Shown here: piece after piece, positions 1 to 8,804 of the stretch
Layout: the number at the start of each line of letters is the position of its first letter
Position numbering within the stretch: the first letter of the stretch is position 1
DNA from: Edaphobacter sp.
GTDB taxonomy: Bacteria > Acidobacteriota > Terriglobia > Terriglobales > Acidobacteriaceae
Direction of reading: 5' to 3'
DNA: 32,491 nt
NCBI GenBank assembly: GCA_025462755.1
Contig: JAOAPF010000216.1
Location: 1 to 32,491 of the forward strand
Program-made: the position numbers and the translations under genes
The notes under the pieces: generated by a model
Database searches by the model: none
The model's input: the letters and a program-made list of their open reading frames with translations, nothing else
Told to the model about the DNA's origin: nothing

Positions 1-2
1 GG

Positions 3-1286
3 CTAGTGGTGTACCGTCTTCGAAGAGCGGATCGCAACGATCGCAAGGATACAGATCACCACGAGAAGAACGATCCAAAGCAGATGCGGATGACGGTCGG
101 TGAGCGGCCGCGAATCCGGGCGCTCACGGTATGTCGGATTCAATTGCTCCGGACCGAGCTGTGCAGTCTGCATAGCGTCCGAGGGCGAGAAGAGCCGCGC
201 ATAATCGTATTGCGGAGCGGTAAGCGCAGGATCTCCATAGTAGAGAGTCAGCGGCTGCCTGGAGGAAATATCGAAGCAGATCTTTCGCCGTCGCATCTCG
301 AGCCGGACAGCGCTAATGGGAAGCGGCGTATCGTCACCGTTGTCGACCTCGACTTCAACGGTCGCGGCACTCTGCATGTTCGAGCCCAGGGTTGCGGGAA
401 CGCTAAGCTGCTGCTGGCGGATCTCGAGGCCGGCATGGGTAAGGTGAACGCGGTAAATCGTCCCGGCGAGGCTCTCGCTCCCAACGCTGGAGCTGCGCTC
501 GGGCCGGTCGGTGATGCGGACATCCCGGCTGAAGTTCGCCTTATACATCGGGGCCAGATCGAACGAGATACGTTCAACCGGAATGCGTTCCGGAAGGGAG
601 AACCCGGCGACGCTCTGTCGGCCACGCTGTGTGATATTCGTCGTAGTGGCTGCGGTCGTGTAGAGCGACTGGGCCTCGCGGCTCGGCGGAACGGTAACGC
701 CGAGAACCATCTCAGGCGTCGCCGTGAAGTTGCCGTTGCCAGTCGCCGGCGAGACGGCCAGCTCGATGTGCAGGTACGGCAGGTTCGTCTCCTGCAGGTG
801 AAGCGTCGTATTGCGCGAGAGATGCTGCGAGGTCAGGTCGAACAGAGTGAACTCGCCGAGGCGAGTCTGATTCGAATAATTAGGGTCGTGCGTACCGGAG
901 ACCGTCGCCGTGGCAAGAAAATCCTTACCGGCGAGGTCCAGCGTAATCTCCGTGTAGGGGCGGTTGGGCATCTCCACGTCGAAGACGACGTTGCGGCCAC
1001 GAAGGCCAAGGTTACGGACGCGCCCCGTGTCGCTGTCGGGCTGCTGGGGCACGCTCAACGTAATCGCGTATGGAACCTCGCGCCCACCCTGATACAGCCG
1101 CAGATCCTTCAGAGACGGAGCCGCGTGAGGAAAGATCTGAGGATCAACCACACCACAGCTTTGCCCGGAGTCGCCAGCCATAGTCACGGCCCGCTGGTAG
1201 CGCAGGTATTGCGGATTGGCAGTCACCGGAGCAGAGCCCGTCGAGGCCTGCCAGAGCAGCAAAGCGAGCAGCGGCGCAGGCTTCAC
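3..1286 (-). CDS. DUF3999 family membrane-anchored protein
   Basis: The 427-residue product opens with a short hydrophobic signal-like stretch (about residues 4-20). A long polar, beta-rich region follows, then a single C-terminal membrane helix (about residues 402-418, LLWIVLLVVICILAIVAI) and a short basic tail. This layout, and its place directly behind a DUF2339 gene, match the DUF3999 family, whose function is unknown. The bulk of the protein probably lies outside the cytoplasmic membrane, held by the C-terminal helix. The start is a GTG whose bases overlap the DUF2339 stop (GTGA, 1283-1286), a typical translational coupling. The gene is complete: its stop lies at 3-5. The family call rests on overall look and context, so it is good but not certain. 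Confidence 0.75.
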   Translation of the reverse strand: MKPAPLLALLLWQASTGSAPVTANPQYLRYQRAVTMAGDSGQSCGVVDPQIFPHAAPSLKDLRLYQGGREVPYAITLSVPQQPDSDTGRVRNLGLRGRNVVFDVEMPNRPYTEITLDLAGKDFLATATVSGTHDPNYSNQTRLGEFTLFDLTSQHLSRNTTLHLQETNLPYLHIELAVSPATGNGNFTATPEMVLGVTVPPSREAQSLYTTAATTTNITQRGRQSVAGFSLPERIPVERISFDLAPMYKANFSRDVRITDRPERSSSVGSESLAGTIYRVHLTHAGLEIRQQQLSVPATLGSNMQSAATVEVEVDNGDDTPLPISAVRLEMRRRKICFDISSRQPLTLYYGDPALTAPQYDYARLFSPSDAMQTAQLGPEQLNPTYRERPDSRPLTDRHPHLLWIVLLVVICILAIVAIRSSKTVHH

Positions 1287-3172
1287 TTGTCCGCTCCTTC
1301 GTTAGAGGCAGGCACGTCGCTCTCAACATTCGGCGCAGGATCCCGAAGCGACAGCCAGTCTTTTTGGTAGGCGAAGCTGACGGCCATCAACAGCGCGCCA
1401 AGGCCGAGAAAACTCAGCACACGATAACCCTGACTCAGGTCACGCGTGTCGTACAGAAATGTTTTGCCGATGGTAAAGACCAGCAGGATCAACGCTTGCC
1501 AGCGGATAAAAGCAGAACGCTTCCAGAACCCAACCGCAAGCAGGCCTGCCCCATACAGCATAAGGAACGCGGACACGGCGAGCGATTTTTGCAGGTCGGC
1601 CTCTGGGTTGCCCGCCGTGTGGCGCCATGCAGTCTCGAACTCCCGCACACAAGCCAGCACGGCGACAAGATTGAGCGCGACGATTGACCCAGCGGCAATT
1701 TGCAGCCAACTGGGAGAAGCCGAATCCTCATGTCGTCGGGCACGAAGAGCAATTGCGGCAGAAGCGGCCAGCGCAGCGATTCCGAACAGGGAAGTGGCAA
1801 AGCGGCTATTCAGGAATGCCGTGTCGATCGAGTAGTAGAGCCAAAACGGCTGAATCAGCAGGCCGCAAAAACCCAGTGCAAGGGCGGCTATAGCGAGACG
1901 GCGCAGGATCCGGTGGACGCTAGTCGCGGTAGGCTCCGAGACGGGGCCGGAGAGCCGCGCCGAAACCCAAAGAAGCGCGACGCCCTCCGCCAGCCAGCCG
2001 ACCGTAATCCAGTGCCCGCTCGCCTTCAACGGTATTGCAATCGTGAGAAAGACCACCGCCAGCGACAGATGAACGGCTGAAGCGACGCGGGTCTGGGGCA
2101 GGCGCATCAGCCCCAGGTAAAACGCCCCGAAGAGAACCGCAACCCACGGCAGCAGGTCGTGGAGATGAGCATCTTGCAGCACGGAATACAGCGCAAGTGC
2201 CGCGAACGTAGCATCGCCCAGCGGAAGAAAAATCTCGATAATCGGTGTCCTCGTTTTTTCGCCGTCTTGCGGACGGCGGATCGTCGGAAGCACGAAGACG
2301 AGGAAGAAAAGAACGATGAAGCACGTGGTGGTCCCCACCGGCTGGCCAACATTGAAGGCGCCATAATACTCGGCATACCACCCAATGAAGAAGCCGACCG
2401 TCGCAGGAAAAGCCCCGAGCAAAAGCCGCGGCCAAGATCTGAGCCGGACGAGAATCACCGTCGCGAGATCGATGGCGAGAATATAAGTAAAAAGGAAAAT
2501 CTCGTGGTTGCCGCCGGTAGCGAGCAGCAGTGGCGTCGCGAAGCCTCCCGCCAGCGCGTAAGCGGCGAGGATCTGGCTATTCTGCGACCACGCCATGTAG
2601 GCGTTCCACGCCGTCACCAAAATCATCGCCCCGAGAGCAGCTTCCGCAGGCAGTAGATGGTACAGCTGGAACGCCGCCCACAACGAGAGGTAGAGAGCGC
2701 CGCTGCCGACTGCCTTCAGCGAGTAGGAAAACGCATCGAAACCCTTGTGGCGAAAGCGCTCCGACCACACGACGATGGCCACCCCCGCAACGAGCCCGGC
2801 GAGGACACGTCCGAGAGGGCCAATGAACTGATTGTCGATGGCCCACTTCAGAAACAGGGTGGTCGCGACCAGGAGAGCCACAATCCCGATCCGGCTGAAG
2901 AGCTGAGACCCGATCCGGCTTTCGAGCGATCCCTTGGCTTTGGGAGGCTGCTTGGCAACGTTCGCCGAGAGCGGTCTTTCAGTTTTCCCAGACTCCGCGG
3001 GCCGAGGCGGCGGAGGTGCCGATTGCCGGAACTTCGCGGATGGCTGCGAATGCAATTCAGCGAGTTGCCGCTCCAGCGATTCCACCCGCGCAGCCAGGGC
3101 GGCCAGGTCTGCGGGGACTCGAGATCCCTCGTCTGGCTGCCTTCGTTGCTCCTGCTCGTCGTCCGAGGCCAT
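1283..3172 (-). CDS. DUF2339 multi-pass membrane protein
   Basis: The protein has 629 residues. The first 100 or so are polar, with a short coiled coil (about residues 22-43, LAALAARVESLERQLAELHS) and a Pro/Lys-rich linker. The rest is almost entirely membrane helices, well over a dozen. This is the DUF2339 architecture; no biochemical role is established for the family. The ATG at 3170-3172 is preceded by GAGGT (3185-3189 on the minus strand, 12 bases upstream), which supports this start. The stop overlaps the GTG start of the DUF3999 gene, so the two are co-transcribed and may form an envelope complex (inference). The gene runs away from the receiver-HPt gene across an 82-bp gap that must hold both promoters. 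Confidence 0.85.
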   Translation of the reverse strand: MASDDEQEQRRQPDEGSRVPADLAALAARVESLERQLAELHSQPSAKFRQSAPPPPRPAESGKTERPLSANVAKQPPKAKGSLESRIGSQLFSRIGIVALLVATTLFLKWAIDNQFIGPLGRVLAGLVAGVAIVVWSERFRHKGFDAFSYSLKAVGSGALYLSLWAAFQLYHLLPAEAALGAMILVTAWNAYMAWSQNSQILAAYALAGGFATPLLLATGGNHEIFLFTYILAIDLATVILVRLRSWPRLLLGAFPATVGFFIGWYAEYYGAFNVGQPVGTTTCFIVLFFLVFVLPTIRRPQDGEKTRTPIIEIFLPLGDATFAALALYSVLQDAHLHDLLPWVAVLFGAFYLGLMRLPQTRVASAVHLSLAVVFLTIAIPLKASGHWITVGWLAEGVALLWVSARLSGPVSEPTATSVHRILRRLAIAALALGFCGLLIQPFWLYYSIDTAFLNSRFATSLFGIAALAASAAIALRARRHEDSASPSWLQIAAGSIVALNLVAVLACVREFETAWRHTAGNPEADLQKSLAVSAFLMLYGAGLLAVGFWKRSAFIRWQALILLVFTIGKTFLYDTRDLSQGYRVLSFLGLGALLMAVSFAYQKDWLSLRDPAPNVESDVPASNEGADK

Positions 3173-3254
3173 GGCAATTACTTTACCTCTATCGTGGGAA
3201 GGAGTGGTACAGGAAGTCCATCGGTTGGTAGTCTTTGTGTAGGAAGCGAGATAG

Positions 3255-4007
3255 ATGCCGGTTCAAATCCTGGTTATTGATGATGACGAGTTAAGCCGGG
3301 AGGTATTAGCCCTGTTGCTGCACAGCGCGGGGCACGCAGTGGAGACGGCCGACTCGGGAGACGCGGCACTCCTCCATCTGCAGACGGTGCAGTTGCTGCC
3401 GCAGGTAATCTTGACCGATCTGCAGATGCCGGGCACAACCGGCAACGAGCTGGCGCTTCGGCTCCGCGCCCTCTGCGGTCCAGCGACGACCCTCCTCGCC
3501 ATGAGTGCAACCGCACCCGACGATGGCTCCGATTGCGCGTTCGACGGATTCCTGGTCAAGCCCTTCACGATGGAAACGTTCACTGCGGCTATTACCGGCA
3601 GAGCGGCCAAGCCGGTGAAGGAAGGGAACGGCGCGACCGCCACCATTCTCGACGATGCCGTCTACAGCAAACTCGCCGCATCTATGCGACTCCCCCGGCT
3701 AAAGCAGCTTTATGCGCTCTGTCTTGCGGATGCTGAACGCCGCCTTGCCACGATGCGGCAGGCGGCATCCGGTAACGACGATGCTGCCTATAAGCGAGAG
3801 GCACACGCGATTAAAGGTGGATGTGGTATGGTGGGAGCCCTTGAGATGCAAACACTTGCAACATCCATGGAGGAGCGGGGTTTGAGTGATGACCATGTAG
3901 CTTCGCTCAGGGAATTCCTAGTGGCATGCGAACGGTTGCGGGGTATGCTGATCGCACGCGAAATCATTCATGATCGGGCCAGCGAAGTGTCAGGAGAAGA
4001 TGCGTGA
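3255..4007 (+). CDS. Response regulator receiver - HPt phosphotransfer hybrid protein
   Basis: This 250-residue protein has two signalling domains. Residues 3-115 form a CheY-like receiver with the acidic cluster D9-D10-D11, phospho-acceptor D55 (in ILTDLQMPG), switch residue S84 and K102 (LVKPF). Residues about 133-240 form a histidine phosphotransfer domain with the motif HAIKGG, where H184 is the expected phospho-histidine. No kinase ATPase or DNA-binding domain is present. The likely job is relaying phosphate between an unseen hybrid histidine kinase and another regulator, plausibly the next gene, which overlaps its stop. AGGAAG at 3241-3246 stands 8 bases before the ATG. All the key residues are present. 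That the adjacent regulator is its partner is inference from gene order. Confidence 0.85.
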   Translation: MPVQILVIDDDELSREVLALLLHSAGHAVETADSGDAALLHLQTVQLLPQVILTDLQMPGTTGNELALRLRALCGPATTLLAMSATAPDDGSDCAFDGFLVKPFTMETFTAAITGRAAKPVKEGNGATATILDDAVYSKLAASMRLPRLKQLYALCLADAERRLATMRQAASGNDDAAYKREAHAIKGGCGMVGALEMQTLATSMEERGLSDDHVASLREFLVACERLRGMLIAREIIHDRASEVSGEDA

Positions 4008-4714
4008 TGAAGGATGCAATGAGAAAGTCTGACGATGCAGGTGTAGCAGCAGCGCCTATTCGTATCGTAGTCGCTGACGATCATCCGGTGGTGCGCTTCG
4101 GCGTAAAAAACATGCTCGAAAATGAGCCCGGCTTCGAGGTCGTCGGCGAGGCTGAGGACGGCGATATAGCAATCACCCAGACACTCGAACTGGAGCCGGA
4201 CATCCTTCTGCTCGATCTGGCGATGCCGCGTTTGCCTGGATTGGAAGCCCTGCGCGCGATCATGAACAAGTCCCCCCGAGTCAAGATCATCATGCTGACC
4301 AGCACCATCTCGACCCAGCAGATCATCGAAGCCCTGCAGATTGGCGCTCGGGGAATTGTGCTGAAGGATGCAGTCGCCGGCGATCTGTCGAAGTCGCTGC
4401 GCGCTGTGCTGTCGGGCGACTACTGGATTGGCGGCGAGCGTGTCGCAAACCTGGTAACAGCCCTGAATGCCTTGATGAAACAGGCTGCAGTCGTACCGGA
4501 ACGCAAGACCTACGGCCTGACACCCCGCGAGCTGGAAGTGGTCACCTGCATCGTCGAAGGCTGCAGCAATAAGGATGTCGCGAAGCAGTTCACTATCAGC
4601 GAGGAGACGGTGAAGCGCCACCTGTCGAACATCTTCGACAAGACAGGTGTGTCGACCCGCCTGGAGCTCGCTCTGTTTGCGATCGCCCACAAGCTGGTAA
4701 CGCTCGAAAGCTAG
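4004..4714 (+). CDS. NarL/FixJ-type (LuxR HTH) response regulator
   Basis: The protein has 236 residues. An N-terminal receiver (about 19-135) carries D25-D26, phospho-acceptor D71 (LLLDLAMPR) and the switch and lysine positions. A C-terminal LuxR-type helix-turn-helix (172-236) begins LTPRELEVV and contains the recognition segment SEETVKRHLSNIF. It should be a transcription factor controlled by phosphorylation. Two starts are possible: GTG at 4004, overlapping the upstream stop as GTGA, with AGGAG (3992-3996) 7 bases away; or ATG at 4007 with 10 bases of spacing. I list the GTG, and the difference is one residue. Translational coupling to the receiver-HPt gene implies one phosphorelay. No sensor kinase is in the window. 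Confidence 0.9.
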   Translation: MMKDAMRKSDDAGVAAAPIRIVVADDHPVVRFGVKNMLENEPGFEVVGEAEDGDIAITQTLELEPDILLLDLAMPRLPGLEALRAIMNKSPRVKIIMLTSTISTQQIIEALQIGARGIVLKDAVAGDLSKSLRAVLSGDYWIGGERVANLVTALNALMKQAAVVPERKTYGLTPRELEVVTCIVEGCSNKDVAKQFTISEETVKRHLSNIFDKTGVSTRLELALFAIAHKLVTLES

Positions 4715-4757
4715 CCCTCCCCGCCTGATCTTCCCCAGCCTTCAGTAGAATGAAGGT

Positions 4758-5771
4758 ATGGGCGAGGTTACGGCTTCAGACATCGTTGATTTACTGGTGA
4801 TAGGGGCTGGGCCAACTGGACTGGCCTGCGCGATCGAGGCGCAACGAGCCGGCTTCTCGGCGCTTCTGGTGGACAAGGGCTGCCTCTGCAACTCCCTCTT
4901 CCACTACCCGGCGCACATGACGTTTTTCACCACGCCGGAACTGCTTGAGATCGGCAACATGCCCTTCTCCAGCCCAAACCAGAAGCCCAATCGCAACGAG
5001 GCGCTGGAATACTACCGCAAGGTGGCCGAGCACTACGACCTGGACATTCGGCAGTACGAGAACGTCGAGCGGGTCGATGGCAGAGACGGCAACTTCACCG
5101 TCCATACGATGGACCGGTTCGGGCGCATGTTGCACCATCGCGCGCGCAAGTTAGTGGTCGCGACCGGCTACTACGATCTGCCGAACTACCTCGGAATTCC
5201 CGGCGAAGATCTCAGCAAAGTGAAGCACTACTATCACGAGCCTCACCCCTTCTATGGGCTCGAAGTTCTGGTCATTGGCGGCAAGAACTCCGCGGCGATC
5301 GCTGCGCTCGACCTATGGCGGCATGGAGCAAAGGTAACCCTGGTCCATCGCGGCCCACAGATGCACCGCCACGTAAAGTACTGGATCCTGCCCGACATCA
5401 ACAACCGCATCAAGAACGGCGAAATCAAGGCCCATTTCAACACCACGGTAACCAATATCGCAAAGGACGATGTGAGCCTCGCCACGCCAGCCGGGCCGTT
5501 GACGCTGCCTAACCATTTTGTCTTCGCACTCACCGGCTACCACCCCGACTTCAGCTTCATCGAGAGTCTCGGCGTCGAACTGGACGAAGCGAACGACCGG
5601 TGCCCCGTGTGCGATCCCTCGACGCTGGAAAGCAACGTCCCAGGAATCTATCTCGCCGGAGTGGTCGTCGCTGGCGAGCGCACCAACGAAATCTTCATCG
5701 AGAACGGGCGCTTCCACGGCCAATTGATAGCAAAGGACCTGCAGGCAAAGCTGGTAGCCGTTAGCCGATAA
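4758..5771 (+). CDS. ypdA: YpdA-like FAD/NAD(P)-dependent oxidoreductase (putative bacillithiol disulfide reductase)
   Basis: The 337-residue flavoprotein has an N-terminal FAD-binding Rossmann motif GAGPTG (16-21) and the family-typical GCLCNSLFHYP segment (41-51). A second dinucleotide motif (VLVIGGKNSA, near residue 173) should bind NAD(P)H. A C-terminal FAD-binding stretch reads GIYLAGVVVAGERTNEIFIE. This order matches YpdA/Bdr, which reduces bacillithiol disulfide in Firmicutes. At position 20, where the Firmicutes enzymes carry a cysteine (GGGPCG), this protein has threonine. The ATG at 4758 is the only usable start. An AAGG sits just one base before it, inside a small hairpin (4739-4744 pairing with 4751-4756), so initiation may be weak or controlled. 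The last 11 bases overlap the convergent ABC permease gene. Confidence 0.8.
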   Translation: MGEVTASDIVDLLVIGAGPTGLACAIEAQRAGFSALLVDKGCLCNSLFHYPAHMTFFTTPELLEIGNMPFSSPNQKPNRNEALEYYRKVAEHYDLDIRQYENVERVDGRDGNFTVHTMDRFGRMLHHRARKLVVATGYYDLPNYLGIPGEDLSKVKHYYHEPHPFYGLEVLVIGGKNSAAIAALDLWRHGAKVTLVHRGPQMHRHVKYWILPDINNRIKNGEIKAHFNTTVTNIAKDDVSLATPAGPLTLPNHFVFALTGYHPDFSFIESLGVELDEANDRCPVCDPSTLESNVPGIYLAGVVVAGERTNEIFIENGRFHGQLIAKDLQAKLVAVSR

Positions 5772-6633
5772 CCCGGCGAAGAAAACCCTTCACCCCAACC
5801 CACGTAAGCAGGCAAGCCGAGGCGATCAGCATGCTCAGGATGAAAACGCGGTTCATGTGGGGTAGTGTGGGTGTCAGTGCCGCCCGCAGCCCTTCACTCA
5901 TATAGACGATGGGGTTGATCAGTACCCCGATTTGCAGCCAGCGGATATGAGTCAGCGCGGCCCACGGGTAATACACGCATCCCAAAAATGTAATCGGGAT
6001 GACAACCACGCCGAAGATAAGTCCGATCTGCTGCGGCTTCACGCTCGTCCCGATAGTCAGCCCCAACGCCCCCGCTGTCAGGCTGGCAAGCGCGACGACC
6101 ACGATAAGAAACGGCCAACTGCTGACATGCGCGACAGGCCGCGTTGCAGGAACGTAGTAGGCCAGCGGAAAGACGACGCATGCCGCGATCACGCTCTGCA
6201 CCGCACTGAAACATATCTTCTCGATCGCCACAGCCGGAACCGGCAACGGACACATTACCCGGTCATCGATCTCGCGCGTAATGCCGAACTCCTGCGCCAA
6301 AGGCAGCGCCACGGCTGCAATGCCGCTGAACATAATCGCGACCGCCATCAGTCCAGGCAGAAGCACTGTGCTGAACGCGCCACCGGCCATCGCGCCGGTT
6401 GGATTCATCGCCGCACCCGCGTTCATGTGCGGAATCACATACGTGAAGACGAAGAGAAACAGAAGCGGGTTCATACAGACGCGAATGACAAACGGGAGAA
6501 ATTCACGTTTCAGAACATGCAGATCGCGCACAAACAGCCCGGCAAACGCCCGAGCGTATTGCATAGCAACCGAGTTCTCGGTGCTCTGAGGCATCCGCGT
6601 AGGAGTGGGTTCGAGTTCGGCCAGTTGAGTCAT
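5761..6633 (-). CDS. ABC-2 type transporter permease
   Basis: The 290-residue membrane protein has about six helices: a polar N-terminus to about residue 35, a first helix near 45-65, and paired helices from about 90 to 285. It includes the conserved ABC-2 segments around GLMAVAIMFSGIAAVALPLAQE and ITFLGCVYYPW. It forms the membrane channel of an exporter with the ATPase encoded just upstream (22-base gap, same strand). Such DrrA/DrrB- or NodI/NodJ-like pairs export drugs, polysaccharide or lipid; the substrate cannot be read from the sequence. The ATG is at 6631-6633, with no strong ribosome site, consistent with coupling to the ATPase gene. Its 3' end overlaps the convergent ypdA by 11 bases. 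Confidence 0.88.
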   Translation of the reverse strand: MTQLAELEPTPTRMPQSTENSVAMQYARAFAGLFVRDLHVLKREFLPFVIRVCMNPLLFLFVFTYVIPHMNAGAAMNPTGAMAGGAFSTVLLPGLMAVAIMFSGIAAVALPLAQEFGITREIDDRVMCPLPVPAVAIEKICFSAVQSVIAACVVFPLAYYVPATRPVAHVSSWPFLIVVVALASLTAGALGLTIGTSVKPQQIGLIFGVVVIPITFLGCVYYPWAALTHIRWLQIGVLINPIVYMSEGLRAALTPTLPHMNRVFILSMLIASACLLTWVGVKGFLRRVIG

Positions 6634-6655
6634 AGAGTCTCGGCTGTGTAGCAGT

Positions 6656-7603
6656 TTACTCGCGAAGGTCTCTTCCGGTAAGCCGGATGAACACCGTCTC
6701 GAGGCTGGTTTCGGTGATCGTCAGGTCGCGCAGACCGTAAGGATTCGCCTCATGAACAACTTCGGAGATCAGACCCTCAACTCCGCGAGCAAAAATGCGA
6801 ACGCCCGTAGGCGTAGGTTCCACACTGACGATCCCCGAGAGACGCTGCAGCTTTTCGATCAGTGCAGGAATATTCTCCCGGCTGCGCAGGTCCAGTTCGT
6901 AAAGCTTCTGCGCCCCCACCGAACCCTTCAGGGCAGTCGGCGTATCCTGCACGAGAATCTTTCCATGGTCGATGATCGCAACGCGGTCGCAGAGTTCATC
7001 AGCCTCCTCCATATAGTGCGTCGTCAGCACGACCGTGATGCCCTCCTCCTGCAGCCCTCGCACCGCGTCCCACATCGCAATACGGCTCTGCGGATCGAGT
7101 CCCGCGCTTGGCTCATCTAGAAAGAGAACCTTCGGATGATGCGCAATCGCACGGGCGATCTGAACCCGCTGCGCAAGCCCCCCCGAGAGCTGCGCCGGAT
7201 AAGCGTCGGCCCGCTCCGCCAGATGAAACTGCGACAGCAGCTGCTTCGTCCTCTGTCTCGCGTCCGCCCGGGAAAACCCGAAGTAGAGGCAATGAAAGTG
7301 GATGTTTTCGAAGATCGTGCACGCGCGGTCGAGCGTGTTGTACTGCGGCACAACGCCGATGCAACGCCGTGCCAGGGAAGGCGCTTTGACGACGTCGATC
7401 CCGGCAATACGCACACGGCCGGCCGTGGGCAAAGCGCGCGTCGTGCAGATGCTGATCGTGGTCGTCTTGCCTGCGCCATTCGGTCCGAGCAAGCCAAAGA
7501 GCTCGCCCTCCCGAACGCTGAGATCGATGCCATCAACGGCAACCACGCGCTGCTTGCCGTCGTAGATCTTTTGCAGATCTTCAATCTCCACAATCAGAGC
7601 CAA
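6656..7603 (-). CDS. ABC transporter ATP-binding protein (DrrA/NodI-like)
   Basis: The 315-residue nucleotide-binding protein has Walker A GPNGAGKTT (40-48), a Q-loop glutamine in GVVPQYNT, the signature LSGGLAQR (139-146), Walker B VLFLDEP (159-165) and a switch histidine in VVLTTHYMEE. A roughly 90-residue C-terminal extension of the DUF4162 type follows, as in DrrA-like exporters. It should energise the permease encoded immediately downstream. No ATG is available near the N-terminus; the reading frame opens with TTG (7601-7603), preceded by GGGGGA. A GTG four codons further in is a weaker alternative. A TATAAT box lies about 20 bases upstream on the minus strand. The substrate is unknown. 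Confidence 0.92.
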   Translation of the reverse strand: MALIVEIEDLQKIYDGKQRVVAVDGIDLSVREGELFGLLGPNGAGKTTTISICTTRALPTAGRVRIAGIDVVKAPSLARRCIGVVPQYNTLDRACTIFENIHFHCLYFGFSRADARQRTKQLLSQFHLAERADAYPAQLSGGLAQRVQIARAIAHHPKVLFLDEPSAGLDPQSRIAMWDAVRGLQEEGITVVLTTHYMEEADELCDRVAIIDHGKILVQDTPTALKGSVGAQKLYELDLRSRENIPALIEKLQRLSGIVSVEPTPTGVRIFARGVEGLISEVVHEANPYGLRDLTITETSLETVFIRLTGRDLRE

Positions 7604-7623
7604 TTGTCCCCCGCGTACTTCTG

Positions 7624-7629
7624 ATTATA
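7624..7629 (-). promoter_or_regulatory. Candidate -10 box for the ABC exporter genes
   Basis: On the minus strand this reads TATAAT, a perfect -10 consensus, 20 bases before the TTG start of the ATPase gene. That would give a leader of only about 14 bases. No convincing -35 box is seen at 17 bases (GTCAGA). It is supported by the position in a 115-bp gap between the dehydrogenase stop and the ATPase start. Confidence 0.45.
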
Positions 7630-7718
7630 TGCAACAGAGACGGCATTCTGACCGCGAAGTCAGTTAGTGCCGTGCAAATCCACGGCGGTGCGGCCAAACC
7701 GAATCCGATCTCCCCGTC

Positions 7719-8747
7719 CTAAGCCACACGGATCACAATCTTGCCGAAGTGCGATGCCGACTCCATATGCAGAAAGGCCTCCCGCACCTGATCGAAACCG
7801 AAAACGCGGTCGATGACAGGATGCATCCCGGCATTTGCGATGGCTGCGTTCATCTCCTCAAACATCGCGCGCGAGCCGACGTAAATGCCCTGCACCCGAA
7901 GTTGTCTATGCAGAATCGGCGTCAGCGCAAGCGGCTCCGAAGTTGCCGCGCCCGAAAGAACACCGATCTGCGCAATCATCCCCGCAACACGCGTCGCCCG
8001 CAAAGATTGGCCAAAGGTGCCCGCGCCCCCAACTTCGATGATCCGGTCCGCACCTCGCCCGCCGGTCACCTCGGAAATCCACCCCGACCAATCAGCACGC
8101 TCCTTGTAGTTGCATCCTGCATCGAGACCCAGGGCAATGGCGCGAGTCAGTTTCTCATCACTCGACGACGTGCCGATCACCTTCGCCCCCAGCATCTTCG
8201 CAAACTGCAAAGCAAAGATGGATACACCACCCGTGCCTTGAATAACGATGGTCTCGCCCGGTAGTGCCGCATGAGCAGGCTCTCCCGCATGATGCAGCGC
8301 ATTCCAGGCCGTCACGCCCGCGCAGGGAAGTGTGGCCGCCTCTTCATAGCTAAGGTGCTCCGGAAAACGAACCACCCCATCCTGATCAAGCAGAACATAC
8401 TGGGCGAGCATCCCATCGACGTCTCCTCCCAGAGCCGCCTTCGTGTTCTCCGCGGTCGGCGGCCCCTCAATCCACCGCTGCATGAAGATCCCGCAGACGC
8501 GGTCGCCCACCCGCACTCGGTTGACGCCATCCCCGATCGCAGCGACCTCCCCAGCTCCATCTGAACAAGGGATACGCGGAAGCGCCATCTTCGGGTTGTA
8601 GAACCCCTTCACCATCATCAGGTCGCGATAATTGAGCGACACCGCGTGGACTTTGATCAGCACCTTGCCCGGCACTACTTGTAACATCGGCAGTTCCACC
8701 CGCTGCAGGTGGTCCACTCCAAATTGGATTATCGGGTAGGCGTACAT
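7719..8747 (-). CDS. Zinc-independent medium-chain dehydrogenase/reductase (NAD(P)-dependent alcohol dehydrogenase-like)
   Basis: The 342-residue MDR-superfamily enzyme has an N-terminal GroES-like domain (SLNYRDLMMVKGFYN near 37-51; IPCSDGAGEVAAIGDGV near 59-75). A Rossmann domain carries the nucleotide motif GTGGVSIFALQFAKMLGAKV. The usual structural-zinc cysteine cluster and the catalytic GHE signature are missing, which places it with the quinone-reductase-like, zinc-less branch. The expected reaction is NAD(P)H-dependent reduction of a quinone, enone or aldehyde; the substrate is unknown. The ATG at 8745-8747 follows GGAGG (8752-8756 on the minus strand) at good spacing. A small hairpin (7669-7674 with 7681-7686) just beyond its stop may help end transcription before the ABC genes. 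Confidence 0.85.
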   Translation of the reverse strand: MYAYPIIQFGVDHLQRVELPMLQVVPGKVLIKVHAVSLNYRDLMMVKGFYNPKMALPRIPCSDGAGEVAAIGDGVNRVRVGDRVCGIFMQRWIEGPPTAENTKAALGGDVDGMLAQYVLLDQDGVVRFPEHLSYEEAATLPCAGVTAWNALHHAGEPAHAALPGETIVIQGTGGVSIFALQFAKMLGAKVIGTSSSDEKLTRAIALGLDAGCNYKERADWSGWISEVTGGRGADRIIEVGGAGTFGQSLRATRVAGMIAQIGVLSGAATSEPLALTPILHRQLRVQGIYVGSRAMFEEMNAAIANAGMHPVIDRVFGFDQVREAFLHMESASHFGKIVIRVA

Positions 8748-8804
8748 GTTCCCTCCGCTGACTTGGATGCGCTTCTAAGCCAAAAACGTCCAACCGGATC
8801 GGTA

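Noticed and set aside
6-1370. 454-codon plus-strand open frame opposite the DUF3999 gene
   Set aside because: It is very rich in Arg, with no domain or ribosome site; it is the antisense shadow of a GC-rich gene.
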